Source: Thermanaerothrix sp034436175
GTDB lineage: Bacteria; Chloroflexota; Anaerolineae; Anaerolineales; Anaerolineaceae
Direction: 5' to 3'
DNA length: 64,000 bases
Assembly: GCA_964427505.1 (NCBI GenBank)
Contig: CAYRUO010000006.1
Coordinates: 1 to 64,000, forward strand
Below are positions 17,011 through 24,381 of this stretch, in pieces. Every line of letters begins with the position of its first letter. Position 1 is the stretch's first letter. The position numbers and the translations under genes are program-made. The notes beneath the pieces were generated by a model that was not told the DNA's origin, searched no databases, and saw only the letters and a list, made by a program, of their open reading frames with translations.

Positions 17011-17448
17011 TTATTGCTCAAGCCAGATGGTGACCGGCCCATCATTCAAGATATACACCAGCATATGAGCGCCAAAAATACCCTGTTGTACGGGGATACT
17101 ATAGGATTTCAGGTGTTCTGCAAAGGTCTCTACCAGGGGACGAGCCACATCTGGCGGTGCAGCCTGAGTAAATGAGGGGCGATTTCCTTTCCGAGTATCG
17201 GCATAAAGGGTGAACTGAGACACGACCAGCGCCTCGCCCTTCACATCCTGGATGGAAAGGTTCATCTTGCCGGCTTCATCTTCAAAGACGCGCAGGAAAG
17301 CGATCTTACGTGCTAGAGCGGCGGCTTTCTCGGCCGTATCCTCTAGACCCACGCCCAGCAGAATGGCGAAACCGGGCCCAATGTGGGCTACAGTTTGACC
17401 CTCTACCTGCACGCTGGCCTCACGCACCCGTTGGAGCAGTGCCCGCAT
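17011..17448 (-). CDS. dtd: D-aminoacyl-tRNA deacylase
   Basis: A 145-residue DTD, which hydrolyses D-amino acids wrongly attached to tRNA. It has the family motifs SQFTLYADTRKGNRPSF (the catalytic SQFTLY) and NDGPVT near the C-terminus. It starts inside the stop codon of trpS (TGATG), so translation is coupled. The link to trpS fits a role in quality control of charged tRNA. Confidence 0.96.
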   Translation of the reverse strand: MRALLQRVREASVQVEGQTVAHIGPGFAILLGVGLEDTAEKAAALARKIAFLRVFEDEAGKMNLSIQDVKGEALVVSQFTLYADTRKGNRPSFTQAAPPDVARPLVETFAEHLKSYSIPVQQGIFGAHMLVYILNDGPVTIWLEQ

Positions 17449-18443
17449 CAGGGTAACCCAATGGCTTCACGGACTTCTCGGATAGTTTGCTCGGCGATGA
17501 CGCGCGCTCTCTCAGCGCCCTGGTGTAAGATGTCCCAGATAGTGTCCGGGTTTTGAGCAAGAGCGGCTCGTTTTTCGCGGAACGGCGCCAGGTGCTCATT
17601 AAGGTTGCGGGCAAAGAGGCGCTTACAATCTACGCATCCAATACCGGCACGACGGCATTCGATATTTACCATTTCGATTTCCTCGGGTTTGGAGAACACC
17701 TTGTGCATGGTGAAGACGTTGCACACATCGGGGTTGCCGGGATCGGTGCGCCGCACCCGTTGCGGATCGGTGACCATTTGCATCACCCGCTGTAGGGTTT
17801 CTTCAGGTGTCGCGGCGAGTTCAATGTGGTTATTGAGGCTCTTGCTCATCTTCTGCTGGCCGTCAATACCGAGGACTTTAGGCACTTCGGTGACCTTCAT
17901 TTCCGGTTCAATGAGCACCTGGGTGTTATAGCGGTAGTTGAAAGAGCGTACAACCTCGCGCGCGAATTCGATATGAGGGGCCTGATCTAACCCTACGGGC
18001 ACCAGGTTGGCTTTGTAGAGGACAATATCGGCGGTCATTAGCACCGGATAGCCTACCAGCCCGTAATTTACGTTGTGGGGTTGTTGGCGGGCTTTTTCTT
18101 TAAAGGTAGGTAAGTCGGTCAATTTCCCTAAGGGGGTGACCATTGAGAGGTAGGTGTGCAGTTCCATGACCTGCGGCACGTGTGACTGCACAAAGATGAT
18201 GCTTTTTTCAGGGTCAATCCCGGCGGCCAACCAATCCAGCGCCATCTCATAAGTGTTCTGGCGCAGTTCCCGCGTGGTTTCAAGCGTGGTCAGGGCATGA
18301 ACGTCAACAATACAGTAGATGCAGTCATAATCCTCTTGGAGCGCTACATAATTGCGGATAGCGCCCAAGTAATTGCCAAGGTGTTGGCGGCCTGTGGGGC
18401 GAGCCCCGGAAAAGACGCGACCTTTTTTCTGATTCATCCTCAT
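17448..18443 (-). CDS. trpS: Tryptophanyl-tRNA synthetase
   Basis: A 331-residue class I aminoacyl-tRNA synthetase that charges tRNA-Trp. The HIGH-like motif is GRQHLGNYLGA and the KMSKS loop is intact (KMSKSLNN, about residue 197). The GIDPEKSIIFVQSHVP segment is typical. The first ATG (18443) overlaps the stop of the Rdx/SelW gene in an ATGA; a second ATG two codons later is also possible. The gene is followed directly by dtd. Confidence 0.98.
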   Translation of the reverse strand: MRMNQKKGRVFSGARPTGRQHLGNYLGAIRNYVALQEDYDCIYCIVDVHALTTLETTRELRQNTYEMALDWLAAGIDPEKSIIFVQSHVPQVMELHTYLSMVTPLGKLTDLPTFKEKARQQPHNVNYGLVGYPVLMTADIVLYKANLVPVGLDQAPHIEFAREVVRSFNYRYNTQVLIEPEMKVTEVPKVLGIDGQQKMSKSLNNHIELAATPEETLQRVMQMVTDPQRVRRTDPGNPDVCNVFTMHKVFSKPEEIEMVNIECRRAGIGCVDCKRLFARNLNEHLAPFREKRAALAQNPDTIWDILHQGAERARVIAEQTIREVREAIGLP

Positions 18444-18688
18444 CCTTCCTGTAAAAATTTTTTCACCAACATTAAGATTTCACCCGGTTCGGCATGTCGC
18501 CCGGTCTTTAGTTTGGAATAAAGCAGATGATCATTGACCGTGACTTCGAACCGTCCGCCGTCAGAAGGGATTACCGTAATGGACTCGATCTCAGGTTCGA
18601 AATTCTTCAACAACTCAGCCATCAGACCGATGGCGCGCTCCGTGTAGTGTCAAACCGCGCAGTATTCGATGTTAATCCTCAGCAACAT
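18440..18688 (-). CDS. SelW-like Rdx family selenoprotein (in-frame UGA = Sec)
   Basis: An 82-residue thioredoxin-fold redox protein of the Rdx family (SelW/SelT/SelH). Translation from ATG 18688 (Shine-Dalgarno AGGGAAGG) gives MLLRINIEYCAV, then an in-frame TGA at 18652-18650, then HYTERAIGLMAELLKNF and the family C-terminus with GGRFEV, SKLKTGR and EPGEI. The TGA falls on the second active-site residue of the CxxC/CxxU motif (C10-A-V-U13), so it should code selenocysteine. A stem-loop directly downstream looks like a bacterial SECIS. Standard gene calling starts at ATG 18622 and loses the active site. The stop overlaps trpS by 4 nt. The alternative is a nonsense mutation, which I consider unlikely. 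Confidence 0.85.
18615..18652 (-). promoter_or_regulatory. Putative SECIS element of the SelW-like gene
   Basis: Starting 15 nt after the UGA, the minus-strand RNA forms a perfect 6-bp stem, GCCAUC / GAUGGC, closing the loop GGUCU. The E. coli fdhF SECIS has the same apical loop, GGUCU, at a similar distance (18 nt after the UGA there, 21 nt here). Conserved G and U in the loop are what SelB recognises. Below the stem pairing is poor, apart from one possible bulged C. Confidence 0.75.
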
Positions 18689-18722
18689 TGTTCCTTCCCT
18701 CTTTGGATGCAGTGTGGCAAAA

Positions 18723-18751
18723 ATTATAATCCAAGCGCGGAGTTTGGTAAA
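18723..18751 (-). promoter_or_regulatory. Promoter of the selW-like-trpS-dtd operon
   Basis: On the minus strand TTTACC (18746-18751), a 17-bp spacer and TATAAT (18723-18728). The leader would be about 28 nt and includes the Shine-Dalgarno. It overlaps the divergent promoter of the sugar transferase gene. Confidence 0.6.
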
Positions 18752-18753
18752 AT
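18748..18753 (+). promoter_or_regulatory. Extended -10 box of the sugar transferase gene (leaderless layout)
   Basis: TAAAAT preceded by TGG (extended -10) ends 9 nt before the ATG at 18763, with no Shine-Dalgarno. Confidence 0.5.
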
Positions 18754-18762
18754 GCAAAAGCG

Positions 18763-19410
18763 ATGCGTTGGTTACCTGAAGGTATCCCTTGGTCTAAGCG
18801 AGTTTTGGATTTGCTGTTCGTCCTTATGGGCATGGTTATTGCATTGCCCCTCATGGGGTTGATCGCCCTGGCTATTTTGCTGTTCGAGGGGCCCCCTGTC
18901 TTTTTTTGTCAGCCGCGGCCCGGTTATAAGGGACGGATCTTTAAGTTGTATAAATTTCGCACGATGCGTGAGGCCTATGATGCCAACGGTAACCTTCTCC
19001 CGGATGCGCAACGCCTGACACCGTTGGGACGGTTTCTGCGCGCTACGTCGCTGGATGAGTTGCCCGAACTTTTTAACGTCCTGCGTGGGGAGATGAGTCT
19101 GGTGGGGCCTCGCCCGCTTTTAGTGGCATACCTGGAGCGTTATACCCCGGAACAGATGCGACGCCATGACGTTTTACCGGGAATAACCGGTTGGGCGCAA
19201 GTTAATGGGCGTAATGCGCTCTCTTGGGAAGACAAATTCCGTTTGGATGTTTGGTATGTAGATCACTGGTCGCTGTGGCTGGATCTAAAAATCCTGGTTC
19301 TAACGGTCTGGAAAGTGTTGCGGCGTGAGGGCATCAATCAGCCCGGACAAGCGACCATGGAAGAATTTATGGGGTCTTCCGCACAGGATCAAGGGGGCGT
19401 CAAAGGATAA
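18763..19410 (+). CDS. Bacterial sugar transferase (polyisoprenyl-phosphate phosphoglycosyltransferase)
   Basis: A 215-residue monotopic phosphoglycosyltransferase (WcaJ/RfbP C-terminal type). It moves a sugar-1-phosphate from a nucleotide sugar to undecaprenyl phosphate, starting a glycan at the inner face of the membrane. One N-terminal membrane helix (about residues 10-35) is followed by KLYKFRTM, the catalytic Asp-Glu pair in SLDELPEL, and LVGPRPL. It lacks the additional membrane helices of the long WcaJ form. Its 3' end overlaps a convergent lipoprotein gene by 22 nt. No other glycan genes lie nearby. Confidence 0.92.
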   Translation: MRWLPEGIPWSKRVLDLLFVLMGMVIALPLMGLIALAILLFEGPPVFFCQPRPGYKGRIFKLYKFRTMREAYDANGNLLPDAQRLTPLGRFLRATSLDELPELFNVLRGEMSLVGPRPLLVAYLERYTPEQMRRHDVLPGITGWAQVNGRNALSWEDKFRLDVWYVDHWSLWLDLKILVLTVWKVLRREGINQPGQATMEEFMGSSAQDQGGVKG

Positions 19411-20399
19411 ATCCAACCGGCTTGAAGGTCTTTGATAATCTGTTCGGCTAACCTTTGCCGTCCCGGGGTTAGCCACTGGGAATTGATGTCTTTCAATGTT
19501 ATGGGGACTGTGATGGTGGCGGCTTGTTTTTCTATCAACGCGGCTTGCCATGCGGTTTCTAGCCCTTGCGCAAGGTCAAATGTCATGGTGACAGCCCAGT
19601 TCGATGGTGGATCTTGGGGTAGGGACGTGCCTATTAGTCTCCAACCGGTTGATTCCAGCACCGGCAGGTGGTCAGGGCTGAGCAGTTCGGCGGGGACAAA
19701 CAGTGTTTCCAGGCGGTTTTGGTTCAGTTCGGTCAAAGTAGTTTGCAGTGTATCTACCGAAGCATTAGGGGCAAGGGTCGCGGTAACAGGGAAGGGTACG
19801 ATCGGCCCATAGGCAGGCACGCACCGCCCGCATAAGTAAAAGGCGCCGTTGCGGAAGGCCTGAACAGCAGTATCTGCACCCTCAGGGAGAACGGCGCCTG
19901 CGCGAAAATCGGGTGCAATCAGCACAGCAAGGTAGCCGGCCAGGAAATAAAGGTGATCGTCGCGCAGAATCACTTGAGTTAGGTTAGGTGATTCCGGTAA
20001 GGGGGCATTGGCGATGAAAACAAATGGAAGATTAGGATGTTGGGCGACAAGGGCATTGACATCGAAAGTGGGGGCAAGAAGAACGACCAGGGCTGTGCTT
20101 GAGTCTCCGGCGTTAAGTTGAGCGTTGCGCTGAACTTCAACCTCCCACCCCTGCGCGGTTGTCCGTTCACGGATCCAGGTAATGACCCGATCTTCCCAAG
20201 GATTGCCCTCGCTGATGATCACTGCCTTGGAAGGTTCGGAGACAGCCGAGGTGGGCGTTGAGGGCATTTCGGTAGAAGATGAGGGCGTTAGTGCTGTTTG
20301 GGTGGGGACGGGCGATGGCGAGGAACCTGCAGGGGCACATGCCACCAGGCCTGCAAGAATAATCATGAGGATCAGGGAGGTAAGTGTTGGGTAGCGCAT
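19389..20399 (-). CDS. Lipoprotein related to BMP substrate-binding proteins
   Basis: A 336-residue lipoprotein with lipobox LVAC (Cys 21) and a long Ser/Thr/Pro linker. The body has the order of a periplasmic-binding fold: a hydrophobic strand and NLPFVFIANAP, then the segment YFLAGYLAVLI, which corresponds to AFLAGYAAA in BMP proteins. It may thus be a distant BMP-family binding protein, but no ABC transporter genes adjoin it. A Cys pair (CGRC) lies in the middle. A -10 box (TAAAAT, 20407-20412) ends 7 nt before the ATG. Function unknown. Confidence 0.65.
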   Translation of the reverse strand: MRYPTLTSLILMIILAGLVACAPAGSSPSPVPTQTALTPSSSTEMPSTPTSAVSEPSKAVIISEGNPWEDRVITWIRERTTAQGWEVEVQRNAQLNAGDSSTALVVLLAPTFDVNALVAQHPNLPFVFIANAPLPESPNLTQVILRDDHLYFLAGYLAVLIAPDFRAGAVLPEGADTAVQAFRNGAFYLCGRCVPAYGPIVPFPVTATLAPNASVDTLQTTLTELNQNRLETLFVPAELLSPDHLPVLESTGWRLIGTSLPQDPPSNWAVTMTFDLAQGLETAWQAALIEKQAATITVPITLKDINSQWLTPGRQRLAEQIIKDLQAGWIYPLTPP

Positions 20400-20406
20400 A
20401 GTGCCT

Positions 20407-20412
20407 ATTTTA
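20407..20412 (-). promoter_or_regulatory. -10 box of the BMP-like lipoprotein gene (leaderless layout)
   Basis: TAAAAT on the minus strand, 7 nt before the ATG at 20399. No -35 match or Shine-Dalgarno is visible. Confidence 0.4.
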
Positions 20413-20440
20413 CCGCGAAGATCGTTATGGTGCTCTGTAT

Positions 20441-20446
20441 TATAAT
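20441..20446 (+). promoter_or_regulatory. -10 box of the HAD-like gene (leaderless layout)
   Basis: A consensus TATAAT ends 6 nt before the ATG at 20453. No Shine-Dalgarno is present. Confidence 0.5.
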
Positions 20447-20452
20447 AATCGC

Positions 20453-20923
20453 ATGATTGAACTCGTTATCCCTGGTCGTGGAACACTGCAATTAGAGCAT
20501 CTGGTCTGTGATGTCAACGGCACTCTGGCCCTGGATGGTCAATTAATTGACGGGGTGTATCGCAGTTTAAATCTTCTGCGCGACCGGTTGGCCATCCACT
20601 TGATCACAGCCGATACCCATGGTCGGCAAACTGCGATTGATCACCACCTGAACCTTAAAGCCGTGCGCTTGACGCCGGGGAACGAAGCGGCTCAAAAGGC
20701 GGCCTTTGTTCGCCAGTTAGGTGCGGAGCGGGTTGTTGCCATTGGGCAAGGGGCTAATGATGCCGAGATGTTACGCGAGGCGGGTCTGGGCATTTGTGTT
20801 ATGTCGCGCGAAGGGGTGGCTGTTCCCACCTTGCTGGCGGCAGATGTTGTGGTGCCGGATATCCTTACAGCGCTTGAACTGCTGGAACGCCCGATGAGAC
20901 TTGTGGCTACGTTGCGCCAATGA
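20453..20923 (+). CDS. HAD superfamily protein, soluble P-type-ATPase-like
   Basis: A 156-residue protein of HAD fold, resembling the stand-alone soluble P-type ATPase-like proteins (COG4087). It has the nucleophile motif DVNGTLALDG, in which the second Asp of the usual DxDGT is Asn, and a final motif GQGANDAEML, like GDGxND in P-type ATPases. The Asn substitution argues against simple phosphatase activity. The next gene overlaps its stop by 4 nt. The substrate is unknown. Confidence 0.75.
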   Translation: MIELVIPGRGTLQLEHLVCDVNGTLALDGQLIDGVYRSLNLLRDRLAIHLITADTHGRQTAIDHHLNLKAVRLTPGNEAAQKAAFVRQLGAERVVAIGQGANDAEMLREAGLGICVMSREGVAVPTLLAADVVVPDILTALELLERPMRLVATLRQ

Positions 20924-22107
20924 ACTTGCCAACTAGCGAACCGCTTCCATCAGAACCCAAACCCCAGGCTGGAGGGCCTCAACCTTCGTCCCGCACTCAG
21001 TTCACATCCAAGGGACAGGACCGGGAAGCGCGGTTGGGGCGTTTGCAACATCAGCTAAGCGCAGGCTTTGATTTCTACCTGGCGGCACTGCTGTGTGCAC
21101 TATTGCTTGGGGTCGCCTTCGTATCCGATGCCCCGATTGTATATTTTCTGGCACTGTTGGTCAGTCCTTTTCTCGGGCCGGTGATCGGGGGTCTTCTGGT
21201 CGTCTTTGGGGGAACGACGGCGTTTCTGCTCAATACACTAGGTGGTTTGCTCTTTGTAGGGGTGGCGGCTCTGGTAGCAGGGGCCGTTTCAGGGTGGCTT
21301 CAGACCATGCTCTCACCGGGTTGGCAACCCGCTTTACTTGGCTTTTACGGACGATGGGGTGGGTTGGAATGGGCTATTACTGCTTTGGGGAGTGCATTGA
21401 TTACGTTCTTACTGGCTCAGGCGCCTCGTCAGCGTCCTCTGGTGGTTAATCTGGTTTTGGCGTATGGTCTTTTATTGCCCCTGGGAGTTGCCGGCTATGG
21501 GTGGGGAGGACAAAAACCGGATCTCTTCTCTATCGGTATCCGGACGGCTGGCCTGCATCTCTTAACGGTGTGGTTGGTATCCTGGGGCACTTTTCTAGCC
21601 CTACGTTGGCGTCCCCGCGCGTGGGGATATGGTGTGGGACCGGTTCTGCTGTTGGGCATTATCGCACTCTCTAATGTAATCCCAAGTGCACCGATTGAGA
21701 ATGGGCAGAACTCTGCCCTGACGCCCGTGGCGTTAGCAACCGTTACACCTCAGCCTACCGTGATCATCTCACCCCACCCATTAGAAACCCAAACGCCGTT
21801 TCCCGTTACCCCCACCCTGTGGGCCACCTTAAAGCCCTCGCCAACCCCTTCGGCGACCTTCACGCCAGAGCCTACCCCCGTTTGGGCACGGGTGGCGGCG
21901 CAAGTCGGGGGAGGGGCATTTGTGCGTGAATCGCCGGATGGGCGGGTATTAACGTCGCTTCTTAACGAGACCCTCGTGCAGGTGATCTCTGATCCGGTGG
22001 CGGGTGAAGGGGGAATTCTGTGGGTTAAGGTTCGCACCCAACAGGGGGTTGAAGGGTGGATCATGCAATCTTTGCTGGCTACGGCGACGCCCGTGCCGGC
22101 ATGGTAA
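20920..22107 (+). CDS. Multi-pass membrane protein with C-terminal SH3-like domain
   Basis: A 395-residue protein. A charged N-terminus of about 45 residues is followed by about six hydrophobic segments (residues 50-255), a Pro/Thr-rich linker (about 270-320) and a bacterial SH3 (SH3b) domain at the C-terminus with GAFVRESPDG and GWIMQSLL. SH3b domains usually bind cell-wall peptides, so the tail probably lies outside the membrane. It is translationally coupled to the HAD-like gene upstream. Not recognised beyond this. Confidence 0.7.
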   Translation: MNLPTSEPLPSEPKPQAGGPQPSSRTQFTSKGQDREARLGRLQHQLSAGFDFYLAALLCALLLGVAFVSDAPIVYFLALLVSPFLGPVIGGLLVVFGGTTAFLLNTLGGLLFVGVAALVAGAVSGWLQTMLSPGWQPALLGFYGRWGGLEWAITALGSALITFLLAQAPRQRPLVVNLVLAYGLLLPLGVAGYGWGGQKPDLFSIGIRTAGLHLLTVWLVSWGTFLALRWRPRAWGYGVGPVLLLGIIALSNVIPSAPIENGQNSALTPVALATVTPQPTVIISPHPLETQTPFPVTPTLWATLKPSPTPSATFTPEPTPVWARVAAQVGGGAFVRESPDGRVLTSLLNETLVQVISDPVAGEGGILWVKVRTQQGVEGWIMQSLLATATPVPAW

Positions 22108-22144
22108 ATTCACAAAATTCTGACATTGGGAGAGGTATTGAACG

Positions 22145-23605
22145 ATGACAATTCATTTTGGTACCGATGGTTGGCGCGCAGTCATCTCGGACACCTTTAC
22201 CTTTCATAACTTACGCCTGGTGACACAGGCCATTGCAGATGCGGTGGCTTCAGATCAATGGCTAAACGGCTTGGGGGATGGTATGAACGTAGATCCTAAA
22301 ACTATGGTGGTGGGCTTTGATACACGTTTTCTCTCGGACCGTTTTGCGCAGGAAGTAGCGCGGGTATTAGCGGCAAACGGGTTTACGGTGTATCTCAGTC
22401 AGGCCGATGCGCCCACGCCAGCAATCTCTTATGCTGTGCGCCATTTGGGGGCTATTGGCGGGGTGATGATCACGGCTTCGCACAATGCTCCGCGTTATAA
22501 CGGGGTGAAACTTAAGGCGGCTTTTGGCGGCTCGGCCTCTCCGGAGCAGTGCCGACGGGTTGAAATTTATCTCAATGATAATGAAGCGCAAGGACGCGGT
22601 CCTAACTTGATGGACTATGAACAAGCGCGTCAACTTAAACTAATTCAACGCTTTAACCCTATTCCTGCCTACGGCGAGCATTTGCGCCGCCTGATTGATT
22701 TTGATGCAATCGCGGAGAATCCACAACGCATTGTTGTGGATTCGATGTATGGCTCAGGGCGAGGGGTTATTCGCAGTTTACTTCAAGGAACCGGGTGTGA
22801 AGTTTTTGAAATTCGGGGTGAAATGAACCCCGGTTTTGGTGGCGTACACCCGGAGCCAATTGCACGTTACCTGGGGGCCTTGGCTGGTGCAATCAGCACC
22901 GGGGCAGGTAATTTCGGCCTGGCAACTGATGGTGATGCGGATCGCATTGGCGCGATGGATGAGCGGGGCAATTTTGTGGACCCGCACAAAATCATGGCAC
23001 TGGCCTTACGCTATTTAGTGGAAAAGCGCGGCTTGCGGGGAGCTGTAGTGCGCACCGTTTCTACCACCCGCATGATTGATCGCCTGGCCGTGCGGTACGG
23101 GTTGCCGCTTTACGAGACGCCGGTCGGGTTCAATCACATTGCCGATCACATGCTGCGTGAAGATGTACTTATCGGGGGCGAGGAATCGGGAGGAATTTCT
23201 TTCAAGGGGCATATCCCCGAAGGTGACGGTATCCTGATGGGACTGCTGATCGTGGAAATGGTTGCTCAGTCAGGTGGCACACTGGTCGAACTCGTGGACT
23301 CTCTGCTCCAGGATGTTGGGCCTGCGTATTATGAGCGCAAGGATATGCGTTTGCGTCATCCGGTTTCCAAGGAGAAGATGACGGCGCGGTTGAGAGATGA
23401 AGCTCCGGCACACATTGGGGGCGAATCAGTGGTGCAGGTTAGTACCTTAGACGGGGTCAAGTATATTCTGGCAGATGATTCCTGGTTGCTCATTCGCCCT
23501 TCGGGGACCGAGCCAGTGTTGCGTGTTTACGCTGAAGGACGATCTCCGGACATGGTGCGCGCTCTTCTCGCTTATGGAGAAAGCGTTGCAAACCAAATGG
23601 CTTAA
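22145..23605 (+). CDS. Phosphoglucomutase/phosphomannomutase family protein
   Basis: A 486-residue alpha-D-phosphohexomutase that interconverts hexose 1- and 6-phosphates. All four family motifs are present: the active-site serine loop TASHNAPRYNGVK (about residue 110), the metal loop DGDADRIG, the sugar-binding loop GGEESGG and the phosphate loop RPSGTEPVLR. It has a Shine-Dalgarno (GGGAGAGG) and starts at ATG 22145. It may supply hexose phosphates to envelope glycan synthesis. Confidence 0.93.
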   Translation: MTIHFGTDGWRAVISDTFTFHNLRLVTQAIADAVASDQWLNGLGDGMNVDPKTMVVGFDTRFLSDRFAQEVARVLAANGFTVYLSQADAPTPAISYAVRHLGAIGGVMITASHNAPRYNGVKLKAAFGGSASPEQCRRVEIYLNDNEAQGRGPNLMDYEQARQLKLIQRFNPIPAYGEHLRRLIDFDAIAENPQRIVVDSMYGSGRGVIRSLLQGTGCEVFEIRGEMNPGFGGVHPEPIARYLGALAGAISTGAGNFGLATDGDADRIGAMDERGNFVDPHKIMALALRYLVEKRGLRGAVVRTVSTTRMIDRLAVRYGLPLYETPVGFNHIADHMLREDVLIGGEESGGISFKGHIPEGDGILMGLLIVEMVAQSGGTLVELVDSLLQDVGPAYYERKDMRLRHPVSKEKMTARLRDEAPAHIGGESVVQVSTLDGVKYILADDSWLLIRPSGTEPVLRVYAEGRSPDMVRALLAYGESVANQMA

Positions 23606-23632
23606 ATCAAAAAACTCAACGGAACATTAAGC

Positions 23633-23668
23633 AAGGCAGGGGTGTCTGTATAAACCCCTGCCTTATCA
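23633..23668 (+). terminator. Terminator after the phosphohexomutase gene
   Basis: Stem AAGGCAGGGG / CCCCTGCCTT (11 bp counting the next pair) with a 10-nt loop, ending TTAT. The T run is short. It may also serve the convergent operon on the minus strand. Confidence 0.65.
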
Positions 23669-23718
23669 TTTGGCGGGTTAAGGCGATTGATTGAGAAGGC
23701 GAGCGTGCCCGAATCTCC

Positions 23719-24354
23719 CTAGCGCGTGGTCGAGAAGCGCAAGCGGCGGGTGATGACAATGACAATGATCAGTAGTGCCGCCAGGCCAAGCAAGCCGGGT
23801 AACCCCACTTCATCTGCAAACCCTGTTGTTGGCAAGGCGGTGCTGGTCGGGGTGGGGCCTACGGCTTGAGGCGTGCCGGTAGCCGCCTGCGCAACCTGGG
23901 TCAGGAAGGCTGCCACAGTAGCCGTGCGGGCCATATTCTCGGGTGAGAGGGTATTGGTCGGCACCGGAGTGGCCGTAGGAACGATAATCACGGGCGTTGC
24001 GGCAGTGGTGGGTGTGGGCTGGGCGAGCAGGGTTTGCTGAAGGGCGAAAGCCTGCGCGGTTTGGGTGGCATACATTGCCGTCAGCGTGTTTTGGGCATTG
24101 ATCTGTGCGGCCTGTTCTTGCAGGCGGGCCCGGTTTTGGTTGGCCGAGATGAGGGCAAAAACGATCAACCCAATCACTGCCAGGACGAAAATCCCACCGA
24201 TGACCGCGGCCGCGATGATGAAGTTGCGGTTAGGGCCTGGGGCACCCCCTTCGGGCTCGCCCTCGATGGGGGTCTCTTCAAAAGGATTTTCGGCGTTAGA
24301 TGAGCCTTGATTGTAGCCCTGCTCTTCATCCTCAAAATTGCTGCGGAAGTCCAT
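23719..24354 (-). CDS. Membrane protein with LPXTG-like C-terminal signal
   Basis: A 211-residue protein with an acidic N-terminus, a transmembrane helix (about 45-70), a polar Gln/Ala-rich and Pro/Thr-rich middle, and a C-terminus of LPTTG (174-178), hydrophobic segment (about 185-202) and RRLR. The end is the layout of a sortase sorting signal, but the N-terminus is a membrane anchor rather than a normal cleaved signal peptide. It is the last gene of a long minus-strand operon and has a Shine-Dalgarno (GGAGAGG). Function unknown; sortase dependence is inferred only. Confidence 0.7.
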   Translation of the reverse strand: MDFRSNFEDEEQGYNQGSSNAENPFEETPIEGEPEGGAPGPNRNFIIAAAVIGGIFVLAVIGLIVFALISANQNRARLQEQAAQINAQNTLTAMYATQTAQAFALQQTLLAQPTPTTAATPVIIVPTATPVPTNTLSPENMARTATVAAFLTQVAQAATGTPQAVGPTPTSTALPTTGFADEVGLPGLLGLAALLIIVIVITRRLRFSTTR

Positions 24355-24381
24355 GGTTCACCTCTCCTTGTTTTATACTTT

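Noticed and set aside
18440..18622. 60-residue protein starting at ATG 18622 as the complete gene
   Set aside because: It lacks the first strand and the redox motif of the Rdx fold and has no Shine-Dalgarno; the upstream frame across UGA supplies both.
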